A stretch of DNA of 64,000 nucleotides, from contig NZ_KQ948669.1 of the NCBI RefSeq assembly GCF_001514145.1, positions 124,001 to 188,000 of the forward strand, written 5' to 3'. Position 1 is the stretch's first letter. Each line of letters opens with the position of its first letter. Below the pieces are notes generated by a model. That model did no database searches. It saw only the letters and a program-made list of their open reading frames with translations, and was not told the origin of the DNA. Below are positions 8,952 through 17,763 of the stretch, one piece after another. This stretch comes from Streptomyces canus (GTDB lineage Bacteria; Actinomycetota; Actinomycetes; Streptomycetales; Streptomycetaceae). A program made the position numbers and the translations under genes.

Positions 8952-10045
8952 CGTTCCTCCCCTGGATGGATCTCCCCTGAACGGGGTCCGACGTGACGCC
9001 GGGCGGCCGCCCCGACCAGGCCGCCGGGCAGGAACAGCACCACCAGCACGACGGCGGCGCCGTAGAGGTACCGGGATGCCTCGCCCGGTGCGATCCCGCC
9101 CGTGCCGGGAGCGGAGACCAGAGGCAGCGCGTCGCTGTAGCGGGTCAGCAGCTGCGGCAGCAGGGACACGAACACGGCCCCCGCCACCGCCCCGGAGACC
9201 GACCCGAGCCCGCCGATGACGATCATCGCGAGGTACTCGAGCGACAGCGTGATGCCGAAGTAGTCGGGCACCGTCCGCTGGAAGACCAGCGCGAGCAGGA
9301 CGCCGGCGAGACCCGCGTACATCGACGACAGCACGAAGACCGCGGCCCGGTGCCGGGCGACCGGCACGCCCAGCACACCGGCGGCGATGCGGTGGTCGCG
9401 GATCGCGTTCATGGCCCGGCCCGGACGGCCACGCAGCACTCCGCGCGCGAACAGCGCGCCGGCCGCCAGCAGGACCAGACCCGCGTACCAGAGCTTCTCC
9501 GCCGACCCGAACGGCACGGCGGCGACAAGGAGTTCGCGGTCGTCGAAGGTGAGGCCGAACAGGCTCAGCGGCGGTACGTCACGGCCGTTGGCGCCGCCGG
9601 TCAGGTCGTGGGCGTTGAACATCACGTGCTGGCCGATGAAGACGAGCGCGAGGGTGGCGATGCCCAGGTAGGCGCCGCTGAGGCGGCCCGAGATGGGGCT
9701 GAACAGCCCGCCCGCGGCGCCCGCGACCAGCACCGCGAGCACGGCCGCGAGCCAGGTCGGCAGCCCGAGCCCGGTCAGTCCGTCGCCGCCGTCCGCCGCG
9801 AACACGCAGTAGCCGTAGGCGCCGACGGCGAGGAAGAAGGCGTGCCCCATGGAGAGCTGGCCGGTCGCCCCGGTGAGGAGGTTGATGCCGATCGCGCCGA
9901 TCGCGGCGGCCATCGCGAACAGGCCCGCCTGGAGCCAGAACCGGTCGAGGTAGAAGGGCAGGGCGAGCAGGACCACTCCCCCGGCGGCCCAGAGGTACGT
10001 ACGGGAGCGGACCGGCCGCAGCGGCTTCACCAGGACCTCAGACAC
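8948..10045 (-). CDS. livM: branched-chain amino acid-type ABC transporter permease LivM
   Basis: Integral membrane subunit of 365 residues with about nine hydrophobic segments. The LivM-type core GINLLTGATGQLSMGHAFFL and the loop IVIGGLGSVSGAVAGAVF before the last segments are clear. It starts inside the livH 3' end (8-bp overlap, 10038-10045), so the permeases are probably translated as a coupled pair. Confidence 0.92.
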   Translation of the reverse strand: MSEVLVKPLRPVRSRTYLWAAGGVVLLALPFYLDRFWLQAGLFAMAAAIGAIGINLLTGATGQLSMGHAFFLAVGAYGYCVFAADGGDGLTGLGLPTWLAAVLAVLVAGAAGGLFSPISGRLSGAYLGIATLALVFIGQHVMFNAHDLTGGANGRDVPPLSLFGLTFDDRELLVAAVPFGSAEKLWYAGLVLLAAGALFARGVLRGRPGRAMNAIRDHRIAAGVLGVPVARHRAAVFVLSSMYAGLAGVLLALVFQRTVPDYFGITLSLEYLAMIVIGGLGSVSGAVAGAVFVSLLPQLLTRYSDALPLVSAPGTGGIAPGEASRYLYGAAVVLVVLFLPGGLVGAAARRHVGPRSGEIHPGEER

Positions 10046-10928
10046 GGGCGAGCTCCTTCGTGCCGAACAGCCCCGCGGGCCGTATGAGCAGGATCGCGAC
10101 CATCACGAGATAGGGCGCGAGGTCTCCCAGTCCCCGCCCCAGGAAGGTCAGATCGCTCTGGTAGCCGGTTGCGAGGGACTCCGTGACGCCGACCAGCAGC
10201 CCGCCCACCAGCGCGCCCGTCGTCGAGTCGAGGCCGCCGAGGATGGCCGCGGGAAACGCCTTCAGCGCGGCCAGCGAGGTCGCCCGCTCCAGCCCCGGCG
10301 TCGGGAACACGGTCAGGAACAGGGCGGCCACGGCGGCGAGTCCGCCCGCCACCGCCCACGCGCCCATCGACACCCGCCCGAGCCGGACCCCCATCAGCGC
10401 GGCCGTCTCCGCGCTCTCCGCCGCCGCCCGCATCGCCACGCCCCACGAGGTGTACCGGAAGGCCAGCAGGAACGCCGTGATGAGCAGCGCGGCGGCCACG
10501 AACGCGGCGATCCGGGTGTGGGCCAGCGAGATCGGCCCGAGCCTGAGCACCGCGTCGCCCCACGGGTCGCCGAGCGTCAGCACATCCGTGCCGATACGGC
10601 GGGTCAGCTCGGTCGTGAGCAGGATGTCGACGCCGATGGTGACGATGGCCAGGACGCTGTGGTCGGTGCCCCGGTACCGCCGCATCACCAGGAACTCCAC
10701 GGCGGCCCCGACCAGCGCGGCCCCCGCGATCCCGGCGAGCAGCGCGGGCCAGAAACCGATGTCGTCGTGGAGGACCGCGGTGACGTATCCGCCCGCCAGC
10801 AGCAGCGAGGCGTGGGCGAAGTTGACGACCTCGGTGGCCCGGAAGATCACCACGAAGCCGAGCGCGATGAGCGCGTACACCGACCCCAGCGAGAGGCCGT
10901 TCAGGAGGATTTCGGCGAAGGTGCTCAT
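10038..10928 (-). CDS. livH: branched-chain amino acid-type ABC transporter permease LivH
   Basis: Membrane subunit of 296 residues. Family hallmarks are NGLSLGSVYALIALGFVVIF at the N-terminus, FAHASLLLAGGYV, and the cytoplasmic coupling loop AFPAAILGGLDSTTGALVGG. Forms the transmembrane heterodimer with LivM. It overlaps the livG stop by 4 bp (10925-10928). Confidence 0.93.
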   Translation of the reverse strand: MSTFAEILLNGLSLGSVYALIALGFVVIFRATEVVNFAHASLLLAGGYVTAVLHDDIGFWPALLAGIAGAALVGAAVEFLVMRRYRGTDHSVLAIVTIGVDILLTTELTRRIGTDVLTLGDPWGDAVLRLGPISLAHTRIAAFVAAALLITAFLLAFRYTSWGVAMRAAAESAETAALMGVRLGRVSMGAWAVAGGLAAVAALFLTVFPTPGLERATSLAALKAFPAAILGGLDSTTGALVGGLLVGVTESLATGYQSDLTFLGRGLGDLAPYLVMVAILLIRPAGLFGTKELARV

Positions 10929-11689
10929 GACGCGGCCCCCAAGTACGCCTGTACGACGGCCGGATCGTTCTGTACGTCGGCGGGGGCGCCGTCGGCGATC
11001 CGGCGCCCGAAGTCCAGTACGGTCACCGCGTCCGCGAGCCGCATCACCACCCCCATGTCGTGTTCCACCAGCACGATCGAGATGCCCAGGGAGTCGCGCA
11101 CACCCGCGATCACGGCGGCTGTCCGGCGTCGTTCGTCGGCGGTCATGCCGGCGACCGGCTCGTCGAGGAGCAGCAGACGCGGTTCCATGCAGAGTGCGCG
11201 GGCGAGTTCGGCGAGCTTCTGCCGGCCGTACGGGAGGGAGCCCGCGGGCCGTGCCAGGCAGTCCGCGATGCCGACGAACTCGGCGATCTCCCGGACCCGT
11301 TCGCGGTGCAGGCGTTCCTCGCGGACCGCCGACGGCAGCCGGAGTCCCGCGGCGAGGAAGCCGGTCCGGGTGAGCCGGTGGCGGCCGAGGAGCAGACAGT
11401 CCTCGACCGAGGCCCGGGGCGGCAGCGCGAGGTTCTGGAAGATGCGGGCGACACCGAGGGCGGCGATGCGGTGCGCGGGCATGCCGGTCAGCTCGTGCGC
11501 GCCGAAGCGGACGCTGCCCGCGGTGGCCCGGTAGACGCCGGACAGGACGTTGAAGCAGGTGGACTTTCCGGCGCCGTTGGGTCCGATGAGGGCGTGGACG
11601 GTGCCGGGGCGCACGGTGAAGCCGACATCGTCGAGGGCGGTGAGTCCGGCGAAACGGACGGTCAGCCCGCGGACTTCCAGGGAGTCCAT
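10925..11689 (-). CDS. livG: branched-chain amino acid-type ABC transporter ATPase LivG
   Basis: Cytoplasmic ABC ATPase, 254 residues from the ATG at 11689. Walker A is GPNGAGKS (about 36-43), Walker B LLLLDEP, and the signature segment is PYGRQKLAELARAL in place of a standard LSGGQ, as seen in LivG proteins. The C-terminal block QNDPAVVQAYLG is also typical. GGAGG lies 10 nt before this ATG; a GTG at 11698 would overlap the livF stop by 4 bp but the ribosome site is too close to it. The frame open further upstream is a livF shadow. Confidence 0.92.
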   Translation of the reverse strand: MDSLEVRGLTVRFAGLTALDDVGFTVRPGTVHALIGPNGAGKSTCFNVLSGVYRATAGSVRFGAHELTGMPAHRIAALGVARIFQNLALPPRASVEDCLLLGRHRLTRTGFLAAGLRLPSAVREERLHRERVREIAEFVGIADCLARPAGSLPYGRQKLAELARALCMEPRLLLLDEPVAGMTADERRRTAAVIAGVRDSLGISIVLVEHDMGVVMRLADAVTVLDFGRRIADGAPADVQNDPAVVQAYLGAAS

Positions 11690-11694
11690 CGCCG

Positions 11695-12489
11695 TCACCC
11701 CTCCCACCGGGTCAGGGTCCGGTCCGTCGCCTGTTCCGCGTCGGCCGCCGCGTCCTCGTCGACCACCCCGAGGTAGCGGCGGCGCACCTCGTCGGAGGCG
11801 GACAGTTCCGCGGCCGGGCCCGACAGGGTGACCTCGCCGACTTCGAGGACGTACGCGCGCGTGGCGAGCCGCAGGGCGAGGGCCGCGTTCTGTTCGACGA
11901 GGAGGACCGAGGTGCCCTGGGTGTTGATCTCCCGGACGGTGTCGGCGATCCGCCGGGCCATGAGCGGGGCGAGGCCGAGGGAGGGCTCGTCGAGGAGGAG
12001 CACGCGCGGGGTGGCCATCAGGGCGCGGGCGACCGCGAGCATCTGCTGTTCGCCGCCGGAGAGGAGTCCGGCGCGCTGACCCGCGCGTTCGGCGAGTACG
12101 GGGAACAGTTCGTGGACGCGGGCCAGGGCCGCGGACCGGCCGGATCCGGAGCCGCCGAGGGCGCCCGCGCGCAGGTTGTCGGCGACCTTCATGCGCGCGA
12201 ACACCCGTCGCCCCTCGGGTACCTGGCAGACCCCGGCGGCGACCACCCGGTCCGGGCTCAGCCTGTCGAGACGGCGGCCGTCCAGGGTGACCGTGCCCCC
12301 GGTGACCGCGCCGCCGTGGAAGGAGAGGGTCCGGCTGATCGCACGCAGGAGCGTGGACTTGCCCGCGCCGTTGGCGCCGAGCACTGTCACCACGGCCCCC
12401 TCGGGCACCTCGAGGGACACCCGGCGCAGGGCGCGCACGGGCCCGTATCCGACCGACAGGTCCCGGACGACCAGTCCGGCTCCGCTCAT
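11695..12489 (-). CDS. livF: branched-chain amino acid-type ABC transporter ATPase LivF
   Basis: Cytoplasmic ABC ATPase, first gene of the liv operon, 264 residues from the ATG at 12489. Walker A GANGAGKS (about 38-45), the LivF-type CQVPEGRRVFARMKVADNL, signature LSGGEQQ and Walker B VLLLDEPSLGL are all present. The start has GGAGGGGGAGCCC just before it; a GTG at 12510 is in frame but lacks such a site. The C-terminus after ARRYLG-like RRRYLGV carries a short acidic tail not needed for function. Confidence 0.92.
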   Translation of the reverse strand: MSGAGLVVRDLSVGYGPVRALRRVSLEVPEGAVVTVLGANGAGKSTLLRAISRTLSFHGGAVTGGTVTLDGRRLDRLSPDRVVAAGVCQVPEGRRVFARMKVADNLRAGALGGSGSGRSAALARVHELFPVLAERAGQRAGLLSGGEQQMLAVARALMATPRVLLLDEPSLGLAPLMARRIADTVREINTQGTSVLLVEQNAALALRLATRAYVLEVGEVTLSGPAAELSASDEVRRRYLGVVDEDAAADAEQATDRTLTRWEG

Positions 12490-12600
12490 GGGCTCCCCCT
12501 CCGTCCGCACTCGGTGTGGCGCTCACCCCAGCACCGCCGCGGGCGTCCGTCCACGGCCCGCGGCACAATCGCTGCGGGTGCCCAGCGGGCCGGTGCCGTC

Positions 12601-12618
12601 GTTGTGCGCGTGCACAAC
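12601..12618. promoter_or_regulatory. candidate operator between livF and the PucR gene
   Basis: Inverted repeat GTTGTGC (12601-12607) / GCACAAC (12612-12618) with a 4-bp spacer in the 181-bp divergent region. A further half-site GCACAA is at 12563-12568. The PucR protein encoded next door is the natural candidate to bind it. Confidence 0.5.
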
Positions 12619-12670
12619 AGTGCGTGTCAGGGGCCTGTGCGCGGCCGGGTCCCGGTGGCATCCTCCGGCC

Positions 12671-13867
12671 ATGGGAGGGCGACGGCCGCGGACCGGTCAT
12701 GACTGGAAGCTGCTCGCGGAGTCCTGCACGGCTCTGCTGGAACGGGTGCCGGAGCTCGTCGACGAGCACCTGCGCCAACTCACCGAGCACTCAGCCGTCT
12801 ACGGCCAGGTGCTGCCGTACGACCAGCAGTGGCGGGAGGCCGAGGAGGCCATGCGGATCGGCATCGAGACGATCTCCGCGCCCCGGGACTCCCCGCGCCG
12901 CGACCTGGAGTACGCCGAGGACGCGGGTCGGCGCCGGGCCCATCAGGGGCTGCCGCTGGACCTTCTCGTGCACGCCTACCGGAACGCCGGTTACCTGGTG
13001 TGGGACGCGCTCGTGGAGGGGACCGCCGGTCGGGAGCCGGAGCGGCTCGCGGCGCTGATGCGGTCGACGACGATGGTGTGGTCGGCGGTGGACGCGCAGG
13101 CGCAGGCGGCGTCGGAGGCGTACCGGGCCACCGAGGCGGAGCTCAGGCGGCGTACGGACGAACAGCTGCAGGCGCTCCTCGACGCCCTGCTGGAGGGACA
13201 GGCGACGCCCGGGCTCGCGGCGCGGGCGGCGGCGGGGCTCGATCTGCCGGAGCACGGGCCGTACGCGGTGGTGGTGCTGCGGGCCGAGCGGCGGGAGGCG
13301 GCCGAGCGGCCGGTGCGGGGCGCCGGGTTCCGGTTCATCTGGCGGATGCGGGCCGATGGCGAGGTGGCGGTCGTGGCGCTCGCGCCCGGGCAGGGCCTGG
13401 ACGGAGTGGCGCGTGCGCTGGACGGGCGGTGCGCGGGACCGGGCGGGATCAGTCCTGTGGTCCCCGGACTCGCCGAGCTGGGCCGGGCCCGGCGGCTCGC
13501 CGAGCTGGCGCTGCGCACCTGTCCGCCGGACGGCACCGCGGTCGTACGCCTCGATCAGCGGATGCCGACCGCGCTGGTGGTGAGCCAGCCGGAGCTGGCC
13601 GACCGGCTGGTGTCGGACGTGTTCGGCGCACTCCTGGAGCTGGAGCCCGCCGACCGGGCCGTCCTGCTGGAGACCCTCGACGTGTGGCTGGTGTGCGAGG
13701 GCTCGGCGGGGCGGGCCGCCGGACGGCTGTACTGCCACCGCAACACGGTCTTCAACCGGCTGCGGCGGCTTGAGCAGCTCACGTCCCGTTCGCTGGCCCG
13801 GCCCCGGGACCTGATCGAGATGACGCTGGCGCTGGACGCGTACCGGTTGTCGGGGCCGCGTCAGTGA
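12671..13867 (+). CDS. PucR-family (CdaR-like) transcriptional regulator
   Basis: Protein of 398 residues, divergent from livFGHMK. The C-terminal 60 residues form the PucR helix-turn-helix (HTH_30): LLETLDVWLVCEGSAGRAA, then YCHRNTVFNRLRRLEQL and LIEMTLALDAYRL. The middle (about 150-310) fits the GGDEF-like sensor region of this family; the N-terminal 140 residues are helical and resemble the RsbT-like domain often found there. The ATG at 12671 was chosen because upstream codons read through the divergent promoter; no clear ribosome site is seen. Likely controls the liv operon in response to the transported nutrient. Confidence 0.85.
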   Translation: MGGRRPRTGHDWKLLAESCTALLERVPELVDEHLRQLTEHSAVYGQVLPYDQQWREAEEAMRIGIETISAPRDSPRRDLEYAEDAGRRRAHQGLPLDLLVHAYRNAGYLVWDALVEGTAGREPERLAALMRSTTMVWSAVDAQAQAASEAYRATEAELRRRTDEQLQALLDALLEGQATPGLAARAAAGLDLPEHGPYAVVVLRAERREAAERPVRGAGFRFIWRMRADGEVAVVALAPGQGLDGVARALDGRCAGPGGISPVVPGLAELGRARRLAELALRTCPPDGTAVVRLDQRMPTALVVSQPELADRLVSDVFGALLELEPADRAVLLETLDVWLVCEGSAGRAAGRLYCHRNTVFNRLRRLEQLTSRSLARPRDLIEMTLALDAYRLSGPRQ

Positions 13868-13934
13868 CCTACGCGGGCGGCCCGGACGGATGGTTCCGGT
13901 CCAGCCCATGCAGCGGCCCGGCTCGAGAAGCCGC

Positions 13935-15065
13935 TCAGATCAGGAAGTCCCGGCCGATCTGCTCCGCCACGTCCTCCAGGATCGGCCCCGCCTCGGTGAT
14001 GCACCGCTGGATGTCGGGCTCGGCATCGGTGAGCGGGTAGACGCGGCGGATGCCCGCCCGGCCGAGGGCCTCCGGGGGCAGCGCGAGGCGGCCGCACACG
14101 GCGACGACCTCCTTGCCCTTGGCGCGGGCTGCCGCGGCGACGCCCGCCGGGGCCTTGCCGTGCAGGGTCTGCTCGTCGAGGGAGCCCTCGCCGGTGATCA
14201 CCAGGTCCGCCCACTCCAGCGCGGGTGCGAAGCCCAGGACATCGAGCATGACCTCGATGCCGGGGCGGAACCGGGCGCCGAGGAGGAGGGCGCCGTAGCC
14301 GATGCCGCCGGCCGCGCCCGCACCCGGCGAGGCGGCGTACCCGGCGGCCTTCGCGCCGACGGCCTCCTCCAGCACCTTCGCGTAGTGGGCGAGGGCGCTG
14401 TCGAGGGCCTCGACGTCGTCCGGGGAGGCGCCCTTCTGCGGGCCGTAGACCGCGGGGGCGCCCTTGGGGCCGGTCAGCGGGTTGTCGACGTCGCTGGCCA
14501 GGATGAACTCGACGGACGCGAACCGCGGGTCCAGGCCGGACAGGTCGGCCGAGGCTAGATCGGCGAGGCCTCCGCCGCCCGGGGCCACGGGCTCGCCGTC
14601 GGCGTCCAGGAAGCGGGCGCCGAGCGCGGAGAGCATGCCGGCACCGCCGTCGGTGGTGGCGCTGCCGCCCACCCCGAACACGATCGTGCGGGCGCCGGCG
14701 TCCAGCGCGGCGCGCAGGAGCTCTCCGGAGCCGTACGTCGACGCCATGAGCGGGGCGAAGACGCCCGCCGGCAGTCGTTGCAGACCGCTGGCCTCGGCCA
14801 TCTCGACGACGGCGGTGTCCCCGCGGACCGCGAAGGCGGCGGTGACCTCCTGCCCGAGGGGCCCGGCGACCGGCACTTCCCGGCGCTCGAAACCGGCCGC
14901 GACGGCCGCGGCGACGGTCCCGTCACCGCCGTCGGCGACGGGCAGTGCCTCGACCTCCAGACCCGGCACGACCCGGCGCAGCCCGGCCGTCACCCGCTCG
15001 GCGACCTGCACGGCCGTGAGCGAGCCCTTGAACTTGTCCGCGGCGATGAGCACGCGCAGTGTCAC
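13935..15065 (-). CDS. glxK: glycerate kinase
   Basis: Phosphorylates D-glycerate (family GK-II, product usually 2-phosphoglycerate), linking glyoxylate or glycerate catabolism to glycolysis. It has 376 residues from the GTG at 15065, which has AAGGGG 5 nt upstream. Conserved parts are IAADKFKGSLTA at the N-terminus, VADGGDGTV, GVGGSATTDGG (nucleotide/substrate loop) and the C-terminal ITGEGSLDEQTLHGKAP. It stands alone, converging on the PucR gene. Confidence 0.93.
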   Translation of the reverse strand: MTLRVLIAADKFKGSLTAVQVAERVTAGLRRVVPGLEVEALPVADGGDGTVAAAVAAGFERREVPVAGPLGQEVTAAFAVRGDTAVVEMAEASGLQRLPAGVFAPLMASTYGSGELLRAALDAGARTIVFGVGGSATTDGGAGMLSALGARFLDADGEPVAPGGGGLADLASADLSGLDPRFASVEFILASDVDNPLTGPKGAPAVYGPQKGASPDDVEALDSALAHYAKVLEEAVGAKAAGYAASPGAGAAGGIGYGALLLGARFRPGIEVMLDVLGFAPALEWADLVITGEGSLDEQTLHGKAPAGVAAAARAKGKEVVAVCGRLALPPEALGRAGIRRVYPLTDAEPDIQRCITEAGPILEDVAEQIGRDFLI

Positions 15066-15197
15066 GTTTTCCCCTTGCTCTCCGGGCCTCGCGCACGTCA
15101 AGGCCAGTCGCGCCGCTGCGACCTTAACCGGAGACGCCCCCCGACGTCATGCACCGCCCGGTCCCTGAGAAGGGGGGCCTGTCGGTGCCGCGTCCCG

Positions 15198-16106
15198 TCA
15201 GCGCGGCTCGCGGATGCTGTCGATGACGCGGGTCCAGTTGTCGCTGCCGTGGCCGTTCTCGATCGCGCGTCGGTAATGGGCCTGCACGGCCAGGGGGAGA
15301 GCGAGGTCGAGGCCGAGGGACCTGCTGGTCTCGACGATGTGGTCGGACGTCGCGCCCATCATGGTGACCGTGCTGAGGTCGCCGGGATGCTCCCCGGCGT
15401 CCAGCGCGGCTCCGGGGGTCTCCTCCCCGGCCCTCAGGATGGCGCCGATCGTGTCGGTGAAGGTGAGCAGCTCCGGCAGGGCTTCCGTGGCCTTCATCCC
15501 CGCGGTGCCCAGCATCGCGGTGGCGTGCATCAGTGCGGACAAGGTGGTGAGGAACACCGCGAGCTGCGCTTGGTACATCATCTGGGCGAGGCCCGGATCC
15601 TCGCCCAGATACCTCGGCGCGCCGAGCTTCGCCAGCCTCGCCCGATGGTGCTCCATCACCTCGCCGGGGCCGCTGTAGTAGACATGGGCCGCCTCCGTGC
15701 CGACCATCGGCGCCGGGACCATGACACCACCGGTGAGGAACGCGGCGCCGTGGCCCGCCGCCCAGGTCGCCGCCTCGCGGGTACGGTCGGGCGTGTCCGA
15801 GCTCAGGTTGACCAGCGTCCGGCCGGCGAGTAACGCGGTGGAGCCGTCGAGGATGTCGTACATCGCCCGGTAGTCGGTGAGGCTGAGGATCACGAGGTCA
15901 CTCGCTTCGACGGCCTCGCCGGGTGTCGCCACGCGCGTCGCTCCCTCGGCGACCACGCCGTCGGCCCGGCCGGCGGTGCGGTTCCAGACGGTGACGGGAT
16001 GGCCGGCGGTGAGGAGGGTGCGGGTCATCGCCTGGCCCATCGGGCCGAGCCCGATCACGGTGACAGCGTTGCCCTGCGTGCTGGTGGGGTTCTGGTGTGC
16101 GTTCAC
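15198..16106 (-). CDS. NADPH-dependent oxidoreductase, imine-reductase-like
   Basis: Protein of 302 residues in the beta-hydroxyacid dehydrogenase/imine reductase superfamily. An N-terminal Rossmann domain has GLGPMG (residues 19-24) and WNRTAGRA, which suggests NADP(H). The stretch MVPAPMVGTEAAHVYYSGP and the absence of the usual catalytic Lys of hydroxyisobutyrate dehydrogenases point to imine reductases. Tyr178 in MMYQAQL falls where imine reductases carry Asp or Tyr, making this a Tyr-type member (inference). The substrate is unknown. It is divergent from an HxlR regulator with an 84-bp shared control region. Confidence 0.75.
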   Translation of the reverse strand: MNAHQNPTSTQGNAVTVIGLGPMGQAMTRTLLTAGHPVTVWNRTAGRADGVVAEGATRVATPGEAVEASDLVILSLTDYRAMYDILDGSTALLAGRTLVNLSSDTPDRTREAATWAAGHGAAFLTGGVMVPAPMVGTEAAHVYYSGPGEVMEHHRARLAKLGAPRYLGEDPGLAQMMYQAQLAVFLTTLSALMHATAMLGTAGMKATEALPELLTFTDTIGAILRAGEETPGAALDAGEHPGDLSTVTMMGATSDHIVETSRSLGLDLALPLAVQAHYRRAIENGHGSDNWTRVIDSIREPR

Positions 16107-16139
16107 GCCTCCATCCTGGAAGAGCGCCCCACAGCTCGG

Positions 16140-16179
16140 AAGTACCCACTATTTTCTGCGGTACTTACCTTTTAGTAAG
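16140..16179. promoter_or_regulatory. candidate HxlR operators in the divergent control region
   Basis: Two overlapping inverted repeats: AAGTACC (16140-16146) / GGTACTT (16160-16166), and CTTAC (16164-16168) / GTAAG (16175-16179). They fill the gap between the oxidoreductase and HxlR genes and resemble the paired GTAC-type sites bound by HxlR/YodB proteins. Confidence 0.5.
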
Positions 16180-16190
16180 GGGGGTCACTG

Positions 16191-16568
16191 ATGGCCAAAG
16201 GACCGAGGCGCGGGCCGTACATCTGCGGGATCGACGCCGCGCTGGACGTGGTGAGCGGGAAGTGGAAGGGGCTCATCCTCTGGGAACTCGACACTCATCG
16301 GGTACGCCGCTTCGCCGAGCTCCGGCGCGGTCTGCCCGGAGTGAGCGAAAAGATGCTGACCCAGCATCTGCGGGAGATGGAGGCAGACGGACTCGTCCAC
16401 CGGGAGGTGTACGCCGAGGTGCCACCGCGGGTGGAGTACTCCCTGACCGCGGACGGGCGCACGCTCCATCAGGCGCTCGGGCCACTCGGCGTCTGGGGGA
16501 CCGAGCGGACGCGCCGCGAAGGCCTCGAAAAGGTCGACGTGGCCGAGACCTCCCCCGGCAGGGCATGA
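16191..16568 (+). CDS. HxlR-family winged-helix regulator
   Basis: Protein of 125 residues, one HxlR domain: Cys12 at the N-terminus, SGKWKGLILWEL, RFAELRRGLPGVSEKMLTQHLREME (recognition helix), and the wing EVYAEVPPRVEYSLTADG. Cys12 is in the position of the redox Cys of YodB/QorR-type members, so it may sense electrophiles or thiol stress (inference). Strong AAGGGGGG site upstream of the ATG. Divergent from the imine-reductase-like gene, which it probably represses. Confidence 0.85.
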   Translation: MAKGPRRGPYICGIDAALDVVSGKWKGLILWELDTHRVRRFAELRRGLPGVSEKMLTQHLREMEADGLVHREVYAEVPPRVEYSLTADGRTLHQALGPLGVWGTERTRREGLEKVDVAETSPGRA

Positions 16569-16616
16569 ACCGGTCCCGCGGCCGGAGCTACGACACCACC
16601 ACCTCGGAGGGGGACT

Positions 16617-17729
16617 GTGCGGGTCTCCGGAATCGGGTACACCGGAGCTATGACCCCTGTGGGCACCGAACCAGAGCTCGCCGACCGCATCCTCGGGGGC
16701 TGGCTCGGCCGGATCGCGGGCAACATGCTCGGCAAGCCGGTCGAGCAGGGCGACCTGTGGACGCGGGACCGGATCGACCGCTATCTCCGGCAGGCCGCCG
16801 CCCTGCCGCTGACCGACTACCTTCCCGAACCCGTCGGCGAGAGCGACGGCTTCGAGCTGCGGCCCGAGTGGCGCGAGTGCGTGCGCGGCCGCATCCACGG
16901 CAGCTGCCGCGACGACGACGTCGACTACGCCATCCTCGGCCTCGACCTCCTGGAGACCCACGGCTTCGGCTTCAGCACCGAACAGGTGGGCGATCTGTGG
17001 CTGCTGAGGCTGCCGTATCTGCAGACGTTCACGGCCGAGCGGGCCGCCTATCGCAATCTCGCCAACGGGCTGAAACCGCCGCTGACGGCGACGTACGACA
17101 ACCCCTGCCAGGAGTGGATCGGCGCCCTCATCCGGGCCGACATCTACGGCTGGACCTGCCCCGGCGACCCGCGCCGCGCAGCCTCCCTGGCCCGTCGTGA
17201 CGCGGTGCTCTCGCACACCGGCAACGGCGTGTACGGGGCGATGTGGGCGGCGGCGCTGATCTCGGCGGCGTTCACGGCCGGCACCGTGCGGCAGGCCGTG
17301 GACCAGGCGCTCGCGGTGATCCCCGCGAGCAGCCGCCTCGCGCGCACGGTACGCCGGGTGGTGTCCCTGCACGACACCCGGATGACCTGGGAGGACACCC
17401 TGACGACGGTCTCGGAGGAGACAGCCGGGCTCGGCTGGATCCACACCATTCCGAACGCGGCCGTCCTGACCGCCGGACTGCTCTACGGCGACGGCGACTT
17501 CACCCGCACCATCACCCTCACCGTCCGCGGCGGTCTGGACACCGACTCGAACGGAGCCACGGCCGGTTCGGTGGCCGGGGTGCTCACCGGCGCGGACGCG
17601 ATCCCCGACCAGTGGAAGGAGCCGCTGGAGGACCGGGTGCGCAGCGCGGTGTTCGGGTTCGACGGGGTGCACATCAGCGAACTGGCCGAACGGACGGTGC
17701 GGTTGGCGGGGGCCCAGGCGGAGGCCTGA
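16617..17729 (+). CDS. ADP-ribosylglycohydrolase family protein
   Basis: Hydrolyses ADP-ribose from modified proteins or small molecules (DraG/ARH family, two metal ions). About 370 residues. Metal-ligand clusters are CRDDDVDY (Asp99-Asp101) and GGLDTDSNGATAGS (Asp308, Asp310); GWLGRIAGNMLGKPVE is the usual N-terminal motif. GTG 16617 has a strong GGAGGGGG upstream; an ATG at 16650 is in frame but has only GGAG 2 nt away. A near-duplicate of CCGGAGCTAYGACMCC occurs at 16582-16597 and 16642-16657, the second spanning that ATG. First of three same-strand genes for ADP-ribose metabolism. Confidence 0.88.
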   Translation: MRVSGIGYTGAMTPVGTEPELADRILGGWLGRIAGNMLGKPVEQGDLWTRDRIDRYLRQAAALPLTDYLPEPVGESDGFELRPEWRECVRGRIHGSCRDDDVDYAILGLDLLETHGFGFSTEQVGDLWLLRLPYLQTFTAERAAYRNLANGLKPPLTATYDNPCQEWIGALIRADIYGWTCPGDPRRAASLARRDAVLSHTGNGVYGAMWAAALISAAFTAGTVRQAVDQALAVIPASSRLARTVRRVVSLHDTRMTWEDTLTTVSEETAGLGWIHTIPNAAVLTAGLLYGDGDFTRTITLTVRGGLDTDSNGATAGSVAGVLTGADAIPDQWKEPLEDRVRSAVFGFDGVHISELAERTVRLAGAQAEA

Positions 17730-17751
17730 GGCCACCGGGACGAGGCGTGGT

Positions 17752-17757
17752 TACCCT
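17752..17757 (+). promoter_or_regulatory. -10 element giving a leaderless Nudix mRNA
   Basis: TACCCT (fits TAnnnT) ends 6 nt before the ATG at 17764. There is no room for a normal ribosome site, so transcription probably starts at or next to the ATG. Confidence 0.5.
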
Positions 17758-17763
17758 TCGAGG

